This document shows positions 7,804-16,371 of a stretch of DNA of 64,000 nt, in pieces. The position numbers and the translations under genes were made by a program. How positions within the stretch are numbered: position 1 is the stretch's first letter; each line of letters starts with the position of its first letter. The notes under the pieces are model-generated. The model was not told the origin of the DNA. It worked only from the letters and a program-made list of their open reading frames with translations, and searched no databases. Origin of the DNA: Aromatoleum diolicum (lineage in GTDB: Bacteria; Pseudomonadota; Gammaproteobacteria; Burkholderiales; Rhodocyclaceae); contig NZ_WTVQ01000018.1 of assembly GCF_012910955.1 (NCBI RefSeq), forward strand, positions 1-64,000. Direction: 5' to 3'.

Positions 7804-9405
7804 CTACACTGTGGAGACGGAACGCAGCTTGAATCGCTGAATCTTGCCTGTTGCCGTCTTCGGCAGTTCTTCGACGAACTCCAGCCAGCGCGGATACTTG
7901 TAGGGCGCCAGCTTCGATTTGACGTGCAGCTTGAGTTCCGCAGCGATGCTTTCCGACGGAGTCAATCCGGGCTTGAGCACGACGAACGCAAGCGGCTTGA
8001 TCAGGCCATCATCATCGGCCTTTCCCACCACCGCCGCTTCGAGCACCGCAGCATGTGTGATCAGCGCTGATTCGACTTCGATCGGCGATACGTAGATGCC
8101 GCCCACCTTGAGCATGTCGTCGTTGCGCCCGGCATAGTTGAAGTTGCCGTCCGCATCCTGGCTGTACTTGTCGCCGCTGCGCGTCCACTGGCCGACGAAG
8201 GTCTCACGACTCTTCGCCCGGTTGTTCCAGTAATACGCCGCACTGGTCGGTCCGCGCACCTGCAGTTCACCCGACTCGCCGGGGGCGACCTCCTCGCCGT
8301 CATCACCGATGAGGCGCAGCTCGTAACCGGGAACCGGCTTGCCGCTGCTACCGTAATGCACGTCTCCGGCCCGGTTCGACAGAAAGATATGCAGCATTTC
8401 GGTGGAACCCAGACCGTCGAGAATTTCCACACCAAAATGCTCGGTCCAGCGCTTGCCAACCTCCGCCGGCAGGGCTTCGCCTGCCGACGCGCAGCGGCGA
8501 ATCGACACCTCCTCGCGCCCCGGGAGTTCCTCACTCGCGAGCATCGAGGCGTACAGCGTCGGCACACCACAGTAGATCGTCGGCTGGTGCTCGCGCAGCA
8601 CCCGTGCCACGGACGCAGGCGTCGGCCGCTCTGCCATCAGCACAGCCGTTGCGCCAACCGCAAGGGGGAAGGTCAACCCGTTACCCAGACCGTAGGCGAA
8701 GAACAGTTTGGCCGCAGAAAAAACGACGTCATCCTCACGCACGCCAAGGATGGGGCGTGCATACAATTCGGCGGTATGGATCAGGCTCGAATGGACGTGC
8801 ACCGTGCCTTTCGGTGCGCCGGTAGAGCCCGACGAATACAGCCAGAAACAGGGATCATCGACACAGGTCGGCGCGGCTTCGAACGGCGGGCGCGGCGCCG
8901 CCACCAGTTCGGCAAAATCGAGATGACTCCCCCTCACGCCCGCATCGCCACCGGAGACGACGACGTTCTTGACGAAGGGGCTGGATTCGATCGCATTCGC
9001 GAAAGCCGGCAGCAACAGGGACGAAACCACCAGTGCACGTGCGCGGCTGTCGCGCAGCATGTAACTGTAGTCGGACGCAGTCAGCAGTGTGTTGACGGGA
9101 ATCGGGACGACACCGGCCTTGATGCAGCCGAGAAACGCCGTCGGAAAATCAATCGTGTCGAGCAGGCACAGCAATACCCGCTCTTCCATTCTGATACCAA
9201 GCTCGCCCAGCGCATGGGCGAAGCGGTCGACGCGCTCGGCCAGCTGTGCATAGGTGTGGCTGCCGGACTCGTCGATGATCGCAACCTTGTCACCACGACC
9301 GGCGCGCAGGTTGCGTTCGATCAAGTCGTGCGCGGCGTTGTAATCGCGCGGAATGGAAAGGCGCGGCGGGCTGACACCGTGATCCGCGCTGCTGAGTTCT
9401 GACAT
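7804..9405 (-). CDS. bzdA: Benzoate-CoA ligase (AMP-forming)
   Basis: 533-residue member of the ANL adenylating superfamily. The AMP-binding P-loop YSSGSTGAPKG is at residues 190-200, the YGLGNGLTFPL region follows, and the catalytic lysine of the C-terminal lid is K521 in TATGKIQR. Length and the N-terminal DYNAAHDLIERNL stretch match benzoate-CoA ligases of Thauera and Azoarcus (also called bclA). It activates benzoate with ATP and CoA to benzoyl-CoA in the cytoplasm, the first step of both the anaerobic pathway and the aerobic box pathway. GGAGGAGAAGG precedes the ATG. It lies between the SDR gene and the importer genes, linking uptake to activation. Confidence 0.93.
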   Translation of the reverse strand: MSELSSADHGVSPPRLSIPRDYNAAHDLIERNLRAGRGDKVAIIDESGSHTYAQLAERVDRFAHALGELGIRMEERVLLCLLDTIDFPTAFLGCIKAGVVPIPVNTLLTASDYSYMLRDSRARALVVSSLLLPAFANAIESSPFVKNVVVSGGDAGVRGSHLDFAELVAAPRPPFEAAPTCVDDPCFWLYSSGSTGAPKGTVHVHSSLIHTAELYARPILGVREDDVVFSAAKLFFAYGLGNGLTFPLAVGATAVLMAERPTPASVARVLREHQPTIYCGVPTLYASMLASEELPGREEVSIRRCASAGEALPAEVGKRWTEHFGVEILDGLGSTEMLHIFLSNRAGDVHYGSSGKPVPGYELRLIGDDGEEVAPGESGELQVRGPTSAAYYWNNRAKSRETFVGQWTRSGDKYSQDADGNFNYAGRNDDMLKVGGIYVSPIEVESALITHAAVLEAAVVGKADDDGLIKPLAFVVLKPGLTPSESIAAELKLHVKSKLAPYKYPRWLEFVEELPKTATGKIQRFKLRSVSTV

Positions 9406-9456
9406 TTCCTTCTCCTCCTTGAATTCGTGTGACCCTGCTACGCGGTGCGGTGTCGG

Positions 9457-10203
9457 CTAGTGAATGGTCATCCCGCCATCTGCTGCCAGCACCTGCCCGG
9501 TCACATAACTCGACGCGTCCGACGCGAAGAACAGGAACACCGGCGCGATCTCCTCCGGCTGCGCCCAGCGTCCGAGAGGAATTCGGTCGAGGTATTTGTC
9601 CTTGAAGCGCTCGTCGGTGCGGATGGTCTCGGTCATCGGCGTCGCCGCACCCGGCGCGATCGCGTTGGCGGTGATGTTGTAGCGCGCCAGTTCCTTGGCG
9701 GTGCTCTTGGTCATGCCGAGGATGCCGGCCTTGGCCGCGCTGTAGTTGATCTGGCCGATGGTGCCCAGCACGCCGGCCGTGGAGGTGACGTAGATGATGC
9801 GACCGTACTGGCGTTCGATCATGCCGCCGACGACGGCCTGCAGGCAGTTGAAGGCGCCGGTGAGATGCACCGCCAGCACCTGCTGCCACTGATCCGGCGT
9901 CATCTTGTTGAGCATCGCCGTACGCGTGATGCCGGCGTTATTGACGAGAATGTCGATGCGGCCCCAGGCCGCGTTCACCTGTGCCGCCATCGCCTCGACC
10001 TGTTCGCGGTTGGCAACATCGCAGGCCACGCCCAGCGCCTGACCGCCGCTTTCGATGATTTCCGCGGCAACACGATTGGCCGCGGCGAGATCGAGATCGA
10101 TCACCGCAACCTTCGCGCCTTCGAGCGCATAGGCCTTGGCAACCGTTGCACCGATTCCCTGCCCTGCCCCGGTCACGATGGCGACCCTGTCCTTTAATTG
10201 CAT
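9457..10203 (-). CDS. bzdZ: Short-chain dehydrogenase/reductase of the benzoate locus (BzdZ-like)
   Basis: 248-residue classical SDR. The NAD(P)-binding motif TGAGQGIG is at 11-18, NNAG at 88-91 and the catalytic triad S141, Y154, K158 (YSAAK). The aspartate ending beta-2 (VAVIDLD) favours NAD(H). The start MQLKDRVAIVTG has GGGAG upstream; a longer frame reaches into a non-coding repeat and was rejected. By position it corresponds to bzdZ in strain CIB, a dehydrogenase proposed to act in the modified beta-oxidation branch, but which hydroxyacyl-CoA it oxidises cannot be told from the sequence. Confidence 0.87.
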   Translation of the reverse strand: MQLKDRVAIVTGAGQGIGATVAKAYALEGAKVAVIDLDLAAANRVAAEIIESGGQALGVACDVANREQVEAMAAQVNAAWGRIDILVNNAGITRTAMLNKMTPDQWQQVLAVHLTGAFNCLQAVVGGMIERQYGRIIYVTSTAGVLGTIGQINYSAAKAGILGMTKSTAKELARYNITANAIAPGAATPMTETIRTDERFKDKYLDRIPLGRWAQPEEIAPVFLFFASDASSYVTGQVLAADGGMTIH

Positions 10204-10280
10204 GGCTGCTCCCTTTCGCCCCGCGGCGACCCATCCTGTCGTTGCGCTGCCAATTCTCCCCTTCCCTGAAGCCGAAAAGA

Positions 10281-10322
10281 CCGGGGTGGAAGGAAACGGC
10301 ATCACCGCTGCCCCCACCCCGG
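10281..10322 (-). promoter_or_regulatory. Intercistronic inverted repeat between bzdY and bzdZ
   Basis: CCGGGGTGG (10281-10289) is perfectly complementary to CCACCCCGG (10314-10322). A second, overlapping pairing of CCCTTCCC (about 10259-10266) with GGGAAGGG (10321-10328) is mutually exclusive with it. The gap is 157 bp, long for this operon, and holds no gene. No U-run follows on the minus strand. A role in mRNA processing or in limiting expression of the distal genes is inferred. Confidence 0.5.
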
Positions 10323-10360
10323 GAAGGGAGAGACCTTACAAAACCAGCACAATCAATTCG

Positions 10361-11491
10361 TCAGGATTTCGGCTTGGCCAGCACCTGCTCGGCGAACGCC
10401 TCGTCGAACACGGCGCCCTCGGCCACCAGCTGACGGTACTTGATGAAGTCGATCACGTCCTTGCCAGTCTGCTTCTTGCTGTCGAACGCGGTGAAGCCGA
10501 GATAGGCCTCGTGATTCATGTTCGCAGCGAGCCAATGACGGTTGGCGAGCTTCATCTGGTCCCAGAAGAACTTCTTCTTGCCGCGGATGCCGTCGATCGA
10601 CTTGATCAGGCAGTGCGGGAACAGGTTCGTGAACTTCCACACCAGCGCATTGACCGCTTCGTCGAGCTTCGAGAAGTCCGTCGTGCATTGCGCGATCAGT
10701 TCCTTCGCTGCCTGCGTCTTGTCGGCGGCGACCGACTCGCCATACACCAGTTCGCCGTCATCGACGTAGGCGTCGGTGCGCACCAGCGGGTTGCGGACCC
10801 ATTCACCGTCCTTCTTCAGCACCGGCACGACCTTCGTGACGAGGTTCTTCGCCTTCATCTTGTAGGCGCTCCACGGCTCGCACGAGATGCAGTTGTACAT
10901 CGCATCTTCCATGTTCAGCATCCACGGCAGGAAGTCGGTCGAGCCGCCATCCGGCGCGCTGCCGTGCTTCGGGCCGGCCTGGCCGAACACCGCCATGTCC
11001 GACGTGATCGTGATGTCGGTCGCCATGCCGATTTCCTGGCCACCGCCGACGCGCATGCCGTTCACGCGGCAGATCACCGGCTTCTTGCAGTTCAGGATGC
11101 CGTCGACCATCAGGTTGAACAGATCCATGTATTCGCCATACTCGTTGGGGCGCTTCGAGTAGTACGCGGCGTATTCGGCCGTATTGCCGCCGGTGCAGAA
11201 CGCCTTGTCGCCGACTGCGGTGAATACCGCGGCGACGATCGAGCGGTCGGCCGACGCACGCTGGAAGCCGGCGATGACGGCCTTGACCATCTCTGTGGTG
11301 TAGGAGTTGTACTGCGTCGGGTTGTTCAGGATGATCCATGCCGCGTACAGGCCCGGGACCTGGTTACCCTGCGGGTCGGTCACCGGTCGCTTTTCAAAGA
11401 CGACCGACGGGGCTTCGGTACCGAAATGCTCTTCGCCGAGCAGGGCGTGATCCTTGATGCCGTTGTCGCGGCGCAGCCAGTTGAGTGCCAT
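10361..11491 (-). CDS. bzdY: 6-oxocyclohex-1-ene-1-carbonyl-CoA hydrolase (ring-opening)
   Basis: 376 residues, longer than simple crotonases as is usual for this hydrolase (Oah in Thauera). It has the crotonase oxyanion-hole regions: AFCTGGNTAEYAAYY, then MRVGGGQEIGMATDI in the middle of the protein. The enzyme adds water to 6-oxocyclohexene-carbonyl-CoA and opens the ring to 3-hydroxypimelyl-CoA, the last ring step of the benzoyl-CoA pathway. It follows bzdX directly (36 bp gap) and precedes bzdZ, as in the CIB operon. Confidence 0.92.
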   Translation of the reverse strand: MALNWLRRDNGIKDHALLGEEHFGTEAPSVVFEKRPVTDPQGNQVPGLYAAWIILNNPTQYNSYTTEMVKAVIAGFQRASADRSIVAAVFTAVGDKAFCTGGNTAEYAAYYSKRPNEYGEYMDLFNLMVDGILNCKKPVICRVNGMRVGGGQEIGMATDITITSDMAVFGQAGPKHGSAPDGGSTDFLPWMLNMEDAMYNCISCEPWSAYKMKAKNLVTKVVPVLKKDGEWVRNPLVRTDAYVDDGELVYGESVAADKTQAAKELIAQCTTDFSKLDEAVNALVWKFTNLFPHCLIKSIDGIRGKKKFFWDQMKLANRHWLAANMNHEAYLGFTAFDSKKQTGKDVIDFIKYRQLVAEGAVFDEAFAEQVLAKPKS

Positions 11492-11527
11492 GAGATGTCT
11501 CCTGTCTATTGTCAGTTGCGTGCGTAA

Positions 11528-12595
11528 TCAGAAATCGGGCGTCAGGATGACGCGCCGCTTGAGCTTGCCGTGGTGTGCTTCGTCGAACACTTGTTCGATC
11601 TGGCTCATCGGGCGGGTTTCGACGAATGGTCCGAGCTTGATGCGCCCATCGAGGCACATGTCGCGCACCGCCGCGTAGCGGTCTGGCGGGCAGCCCCAGG
11701 TGCCGATGATCTCGGCATCGAAGGCCATCAGCTTCGACAGCATGTAGCTGGTCTCGGCGGTGCCGTAGCCGACGATTACCAGCTTGCCGGTGAAGGACAG
11801 CAGCGACAGCGCAAGCTCCTGGCCGGGTTTGCTGCCGGTGACCTCGAAAATCTTCCAGCCGTAGTTCGACGGCAGGCCGCGTTCCTTGCAGAAGGCCTTG
11901 AAGAGTTCCTTGACCTCCTTCGCGCTCTTGTCCTTCGGGTTGATGACGAAGTCGGCACCGAAGTCCTTCATCATCACCAGCTTCTCTTCATTGATGTCGA
12001 TGCCGATGACGGCCTTCGCGCCCATGCCCTTCGCAGTCTGCACCATGAAGCTGCCGACGCCGCCGGCGGCGCCGATGACGATCACCAGATCGTCCTTCTT
12101 CAGGTCGGCGCGCACCGCCGCCTGATACGGCGTCGTCACCGCATCGGCCACCACCGCGAGGTGCTCGAGCGGCGTGTCGCCACGGTTCTCGACCACGCAC
12201 AGGTACTTCGACTGCGCGACGATGTGGCTCGAATAGCCGCCGTAGATGCCCATCGAGTTGCCCGGCATCTTCTGCGCGAGACAGCGGTTGCCGCGCCCGG
12301 TCTTGCACAGCTCGCACTCGCCGCAGGGGATCACCGCCGGCACGATCACTTCCTTGCCGATCATCGACGCTTCACCGCCGATCACCACGCCGGAGATCTC
12401 GTGGCCGAGCGACAGCGGAGGCTTCTGCATCGTCGCCACGCCCATGTAGAAGTACGACAGGTCGGTGTGGCACACGCCGCAACCGGCGATCTTCACGACG
12501 ACGTCGCCAGCGCCTAGTTCGGGCATCGGCACGCGGGTCTTCAGCAGCTTGCCCGGCTCGGTCATCTGCCAGGTATCAATGAATTCTGGAATCAC
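11528..12595 (-). CDS. bzdX: 6-hydroxycyclohex-1-ene-1-carbonyl-CoA dehydrogenase
   Basis: 355-residue zinc alcohol dehydrogenase family protein (Had in Thauera). The catalytic zinc region GCGVCHTD contains C39 and C42 and is followed by GHE at 64-66; the structural zinc cysteines are C91, C94, C97 and C105. The nucleotide fold has GAAGGVGSFMVQ. The start is GTG at 12593-12595 with GGGAG seven bases upstream. It oxidises the hydroxy-enoyl-CoA made by BzdW with NAD+. An unusually long inverted repeat lies in the 174-bp gap upstream. Confidence 0.92.
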   Translation of the reverse strand: MIPEFIDTWQMTEPGKLLKTRVPMPELGAGDVVVKIAGCGVCHTDLSYFYMGVATMQKPPLSLGHEISGVVIGGEASMIGKEVIVPAVIPCGECELCKTGRGNRCLAQKMPGNSMGIYGGYSSHIVAQSKYLCVVENRGDTPLEHLAVVADAVTTPYQAAVRADLKKDDLVIVIGAAGGVGSFMVQTAKGMGAKAVIGIDINEEKLVMMKDFGADFVINPKDKSAKEVKELFKAFCKERGLPSNYGWKIFEVTGSKPGQELALSLLSFTGKLVIVGYGTAETSYMLSKLMAFDAEIIGTWGCPPDRYAAVRDMCLDGRIKLGPFVETRPMSQIEQVFDEAHHGKLKRRVILTPDF

Positions 12596-12672
12596 GCTTT
12601 GTCTCCCACTTGTCGAATGTCGGTCTGTTACACCATCAGTTCCTGCATCACGCCGCCGAATGCCACGCAGTA

Positions 12673-12748
12673 GCCCGCGGCGAGGCGTGTTCCGTGCTGA
12701 GGCGTCCGCCCCGCACCAACGAAGCGCGCAACACGCCTCGCCGCGGGC
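12673..12748 (-). promoter_or_regulatory. Perfect 19-bp inverted repeat between bzdW and bzdX
   Basis: The arm 12673-12691 (GCCCGCGGCGAGGCGTGTT) is exactly complementary to 12730-12748, with a 38-base loop. In RNA this gives a very stable stem within the operon transcript. There is no U-run, so it is not a simple intrinsic terminator. It may set a processing or stability boundary between the hydratase and dehydrogenase messages, or be an old repetitive palindromic element. Confidence 0.65.
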
Positions 12749-12769
12749 GGGCCATCAACCCGCGTCAAA

Positions 12770-13549
12770 TCAGCAGTTGCGCCACACCGGCTTGCGCTTT
12801 TCAAGGAACGCCGCGAGACCTTCCTTCGCGTCCTCGGTCACCATCAGCTCTTTCAGGTAGATGTTCTCGGCCGTATCGAGCGCCGCACCGAAAGGCTTGT
12901 CGGCCACTGCGCGGATCGTCTTGCGTGTGCTCACCAGCGCCGCGCGGCTCAGCCCCAGGAAGGGCGCGACAAAGCCCTGCACGTCGGCAGCGAAACTCTC
13001 CTTGGCGAAAACCCGGTTCACCAGCCCGATTGCCTTCGCCTCGTCCGCGCCGATGTTCTCGCCACCCAGCAGCAGTTCCAGCGCACGCGCCGGCGGCACC
13101 AGGCGCGGCAGCAGCACCGCGGCGATCGGCGGGAACACCGCGAGCTTGATCTCCGGCTGGCCGAACTTCGCATTCGCTGCCGCAACGATCATGTCGCAGG
13201 CGATCGCCACTTCCATGCCGCCCCCGAGCGCAACACCGTTGACCGCAGCAAGCGTCGGCACCGGCAGCTGCTGCATGCGGCGGAAGATGCCATGGAAGAC
13301 CTCGATCATGCGGTCGACCTTGTCCGGCGTGTGGTCCGCGACCTCGACGCCGGCCGAAAAGGCTTTCTCGCCCGCGCCGGTGATCATCAGCAGCTTCACG
13401 CTCGTATCGGCGACGCACTGGTCCAGCGCGACGTTCATCTCCTCCATTGTCGGGATGTCGAGCACGTTGAACGGTGGCCGGTTGATCGTCAGCGTCGCGA
13501 GGCCGTCGGCCACGCCGTAGGTGATGAACTGGAATTGCGCTTGCGTCAT
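12770..13549 (-). CDS. bzdW: Cyclohexa-1,5-diene-1-carbonyl-CoA hydratase
   Basis: 259-residue crotonase-superfamily enzyme (Dch in Thauera). Oxyanion-hole segments are EKAFSAGVEVADHTP and NGVALGGGMEVAIACD. The start MTQAQFQFITYG has GGGAG seven to eight bases upstream. It hydrates the dienoyl-CoA product of benzoyl-CoA reductase to 6-hydroxycyclohex-1-ene-1-carbonyl-CoA. The order W-X-Y places the three consecutive reactions in pathway order, and the gene follows a small Cys-rich open frame. Confidence 0.92.
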   Translation of the reverse strand: MTQAQFQFITYGVADGLATLTINRPPFNVLDIPTMEEMNVALDQCVADTSVKLLMITGAGEKAFSAGVEVADHTPDKVDRMIEVFHGIFRRMQQLPVPTLAAVNGVALGGGMEVAIACDMIVAAANAKFGQPEIKLAVFPPIAAVLLPRLVPPARALELLLGGENIGADEAKAIGLVNRVFAKESFAADVQGFVAPFLGLSRAALVSTRKTIRAVADKPFGAALDTAENIYLKELMVTEDAKEGLAAFLEKRKPVWRNC

Positions 13550-13581
13550 GTTGTCTCCCGATGTCACTGAATTTCAGTGGT

Positions 13582-13764
13582 TCAGTTTTCGTTCTTCATT
13601 TGCAGTCGGTACGGACAAACCGCATCGCAGTCCGCACAGCACACTTCGCCGTCGCAGCGGATGTGCCACAGGTCCGCGCCGCAGTTCGTGCACCGGCATT
13701 TGGCGTCCGGCTTGATGGCGGGGCGGATCTCCTCCGCCGACCAGAAATCGATCACCTGTCCCAT
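13582..13764 (-). CDS. Small cysteine-rich protein between bzdV and bzdW, function unknown
   Basis: 60 residues with nine cysteines, arranged as C-x-C-x2-C (CRCTNC), then C (IRC), and C-C-x2-C-x3-C (CCADCDAVC). The spacing fits a zinc ribbon or a small metal/iron-sulfur protein. The start follows bzdV by ten bases, so the two genes are likely translationally coupled, and a gap of 32 bases separates it from bzdW. I do not recognise the family and know of no assigned role in benzoate breakdown. The density of Cys pairs and the tight operon position argue that it is real. It could be an assembly factor or redox partner of BzdV or the reductase. Confidence 0.7.
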   Translation of the reverse strand: MGQVIDFWSAEEIRPAIKPDAKCRCTNCGADLWHIRCDGEVCCADCDAVCPYRLQMKNEN

Positions 13765-13774
13765 GTGGCGCCCC

Positions 13775-16324
13775 TTAGAACAAGTCGTCCAGCTCGTCGG
13801 AACCGCCGCCGGGCATCTTCCCGTACTGCTGCAGGTAGGCCTGGATCATCTGGCTCTCGCGCGAGGTGTACATCGCCGCTTCCTCGAACACGAAGTTGGT
13901 CGCCTCGCTACCGCGCTCGAGCTGCTCCGTCAGGCCATCGCGCAGATTCTCGACGCCCTTGATCATCATTACGTTCTTGTCCGCATCGAGCAGCTGGAAC
14001 ACGCCCGCCTCGGTCGGCACTGCAGCGATTGCCGCGGCGTCGAAGGTCAGTGACGACTCCGGTGGCAGCACCGCGTCGGCAATCTTCGGCGCGAGGTTGC
14101 ACTTGAAGCAGCGCGCCGCCTCGGCCCGCGCAGTGGCGTCGTCGAAGCCCAGCTCCACCTCATCCCAGCCGCTGCGTGCTTCCGGCGCCAGCATGATCGG
14201 GTGGAACTTGCGCGTCTTGTTGAAGCCTTCCTTGCGGCCGATATAGGGGCTGGTTTCCCAGCCGTCGCGCAGCAGCACTTCCGAGATGTCGCCGTCGCCG
14301 CCGAGCGCCTTGTCCATCGCCGAGGCCGCGACGCGCCCCTGAGCGACCGACTCGATCAGCGTCGATGGTCCCATCACGCAGTCGCCGCCGGCATACACGC
14401 CGGGCCGGCTGGTGAGCATCGAGTCCTCGCGCACCGTGATGCGCCCCTTGCGGTCGGTCTCGACGCCGAAGCCTTCGTAGCGCTTGGGGTACTGCCCGAC
14501 CGCCGAGATCACCAGATCGACACCTTCGGTGACTTCCTCGCCGGTCTCGACCGGGCGACGACGGCCCGACGCGTCCGGTTCGCCGAGGCTCATCCTGGCG
14601 TAGGTAATCTGCAGCCGGCTGCCGTTGTCGCCTGCCTCGATCTTCTTCGGCGCGAGCAGGTAGCGGATATTCACCCCTTCCTCGACGCAACCTTCGAACT
14701 CTTCGAGACGTGCCGGCATTTCCTCACGGGTCCGGCGATACACCATATCGACGTCGGCACCGAAACGACGCGAGCTGCGTGCGTTGTCGGTCGCGACGTT
14801 GCCGCCGCCGATCACCGCGACTTTCTTGCCGGTCTGGATGCCATCGGGCGTGTTCACCAGATCCATCGTCACCGCCTGCAGGTAAGTCGGGCTATCGATC
14901 ACGCCGGGCAGGTCGTCACCCGGGATGCCGAGCGTGTCGCCCCCCTGGCAACCGATGCCGACGAACACCGCGCCAAAACCATCACCGAAGAGCGTATCGA
15001 CATTCTCGATGCGCGCACCGTACTGGAATTGCACGCCAAGCGCAGCGACCTCGGCGACTTCGTCGTCGATGACCTCGGCGGGCACGCGATACGAAGGAAT
15101 GCCGTAGCGCGCCATGCCACCGGCCGCGGGCTGGGCATCGAAAATCGTCACGGCGTGGCCCTGTTTCGCGAGGTAGTAAGCAACCGTCAGACCCGCCGGA
15201 CCGGCGCCGACCACCGCCGCCTTCTTGCCGGTCGCGGGCAGCTTCTTGGCATGCTCGCGCCAGATCCCGGTATCGTTGTCCGCGGCGATACGCTTGAGGT
15301 TGCGGATCGACAGCGGGTCGTCGAGGTCCTTGCGACGGCATGCGGACTCGCACATCGCAAAGCATGCTCTCCCGAGGATGCCGGGGAACGGCAGCTTTTC
15401 GCGCACCACCGCGATCGCCTCGCCATATTTGCCTTCGGCCGCAAGTTGCACGTAGCGCGGCACATCGATGCCGGCCGGACAGGCCGACTTGCACGGCACC
15501 ATCGACTCTTCGCGTTTGGCGGGATCGAGCGTGCGATCCATCAAGGCACCGGTCGGGCACACCGTCACACAGGCCTGGCAGAAGGTACAGCCGGACTCGA
15601 TCAGCGTCGGCGCGATCGTGCCGACATAAGTGCGCTTGCCCTGCGGCGTCTCGACTTCCTTCACTTCGAGACAACCGACTCCGCGCACGTCGTTACAGGC
15701 GACGAGACAGCGGCGGCAGTCGATACACAGGTTGTAGTCGCGATCGAAGAAAGGTTCGTTCTTGATCACCGGCAACTGCACCGGCTTGTATGGGGGCGTC
15801 GAGTTGGGGATGCCGATGTAATCGGAAACCTTGCGCAACTCGCAGCTCGAAAAGATCGTACAGCAGCGCGTCTCGGGCGGATTACCGTAGGAACACTGCG
15901 AGCGCGAACAGCCGTCGCGCTGGGGACAGGTCAGGCACACGTGCGGATGCGGACCGAGAATCTTCGCAAGACTCGCTTGGCGCGACTGCTGGATCGCTGA
16001 CGATTGTGTCGACACCACCATACCGGCGGACACCGTCGTCGAACAGGCTTTCGCAAGCCCGTCCACACCGCCGATCTCCACCATGCACAGGTTGCAACCG
16101 CCGTCACCCGCGCCACGCTGGCCGGCCGGCGGCAGATCGGGGTGCGCACACAACGCCGGAATGTAGAGGCCGGCGGCCGTTGCCGCATTCAGTACCGAAG
16201 CACCCGCGGGGGCCTCGACTTCGACGCCGTCGATACTCAGACGGACGGTCTCGCCGAATTCGGCCATCCCGGCCGGCCGGCTCGCCTTCCACCACCTGAT
16301 TTCGGTTGTCTGTACGGCTTCCAT
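13775..16324 (-). CDS. bzdV: Large iron-sulfur flavoprotein oxidoreductase, BzdV
   Basis: 849 residues built from several modules. An N-terminal 2Fe-2S ferredoxin-like domain (cysteines near 59, 77, 80, 94) is followed by a NuoG-like Cys-rich stretch (HVCLTCPQRDGCSRSQC, about 128-144), two 4Fe-4S ferredoxin motifs (CIDCRRCLVAC at about 200-210 and CTFCQACVTVCP at about 246-257) and a GltD-like half from about 275 on. That half has the FAD motif VVGAGPAGLTVAYYLAKQGH (about 371-390) and a second dinucleotide motif VIGGGNVATDNARSS. Such a protein can move electrons between NAD(P)H and ferredoxin, and it is the natural candidate for supplying low-potential electrons to the reductase through BzdM. 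The start MEAVQTTEIRW is chosen by family fit. Confidence 0.85.
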   Translation of the reverse strand: MEAVQTTEIRWWKASRPAGMAEFGETVRLSIDGVEVEAPAGASVLNAATAAGLYIPALCAHPDLPPAGQRGAGDGGCNLCMVEIGGVDGLAKACSTTVSAGMVVSTQSSAIQQSRQASLAKILGPHPHVCLTCPQRDGCSRSQCSYGNPPETRCCTIFSSCELRKVSDYIGIPNSTPPYKPVQLPVIKNEPFFDRDYNLCIDCRRCLVACNDVRGVGCLEVKEVETPQGKRTYVGTIAPTLIESGCTFCQACVTVCPTGALMDRTLDPAKREESMVPCKSACPAGIDVPRYVQLAAEGKYGEAIAVVREKLPFPGILGRACFAMCESACRRKDLDDPLSIRNLKRIAADNDTGIWREHAKKLPATGKKAAVVGAGPAGLTVAYYLAKQGHAVTIFDAQPAAGGMARYGIPSYRVPAEVIDDEVAEVAALGVQFQYGARIENVDTLFGDGFGAVFVGIGCQGGDTLGIPGDDLPGVIDSPTYLQAVTMDLVNTPDGIQTGKKVAVIGGGNVATDNARSSRRFGADVDMVYRRTREEMPARLEEFEGCVEEGVNIRYLLAPKKIEAGDNGSRLQITYARMSLGEPDASGRRRPVETGEEVTEGVDLVISAVGQYPKRYEGFGVETDRKGRITVREDSMLTSRPGVYAGGDCVMGPSTLIESVAQGRVAASAMDKALGGDGDISEVLLRDGWETSPYIGRKEGFNKTRKFHPIMLAPEARSGWDEVELGFDDATARAEAARCFKCNLAPKIADAVLPPESSLTFDAAAIAAVPTEAGVFQLLDADKNVMMIKGVENLRDGLTEQLERGSEATNFVFEEAAMYTSRESQMIQAYLQQYGKMPGGGSDELDDLF

Positions 16325-16371
16325 GTCTCTCTCGTCCTTTTTCCGCTGCCGGGCTCTGGCTGCGCCCCGGT

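Noticed and set aside
6502-8070. 522-codon open frame on the plus strand
   Set aside because: It is antisense to the binding protein and benzoate-CoA ligase, both of which have clear family motifs. Long antisense frames are expected at this GC content.
10204-10317. Upstream extension of bzdZ to 286 codons
   Set aside because: The added segment lies in the inverted-repeat gap, lacks SDR likeness, and MQLKDRV has a proper ribosome-binding site.
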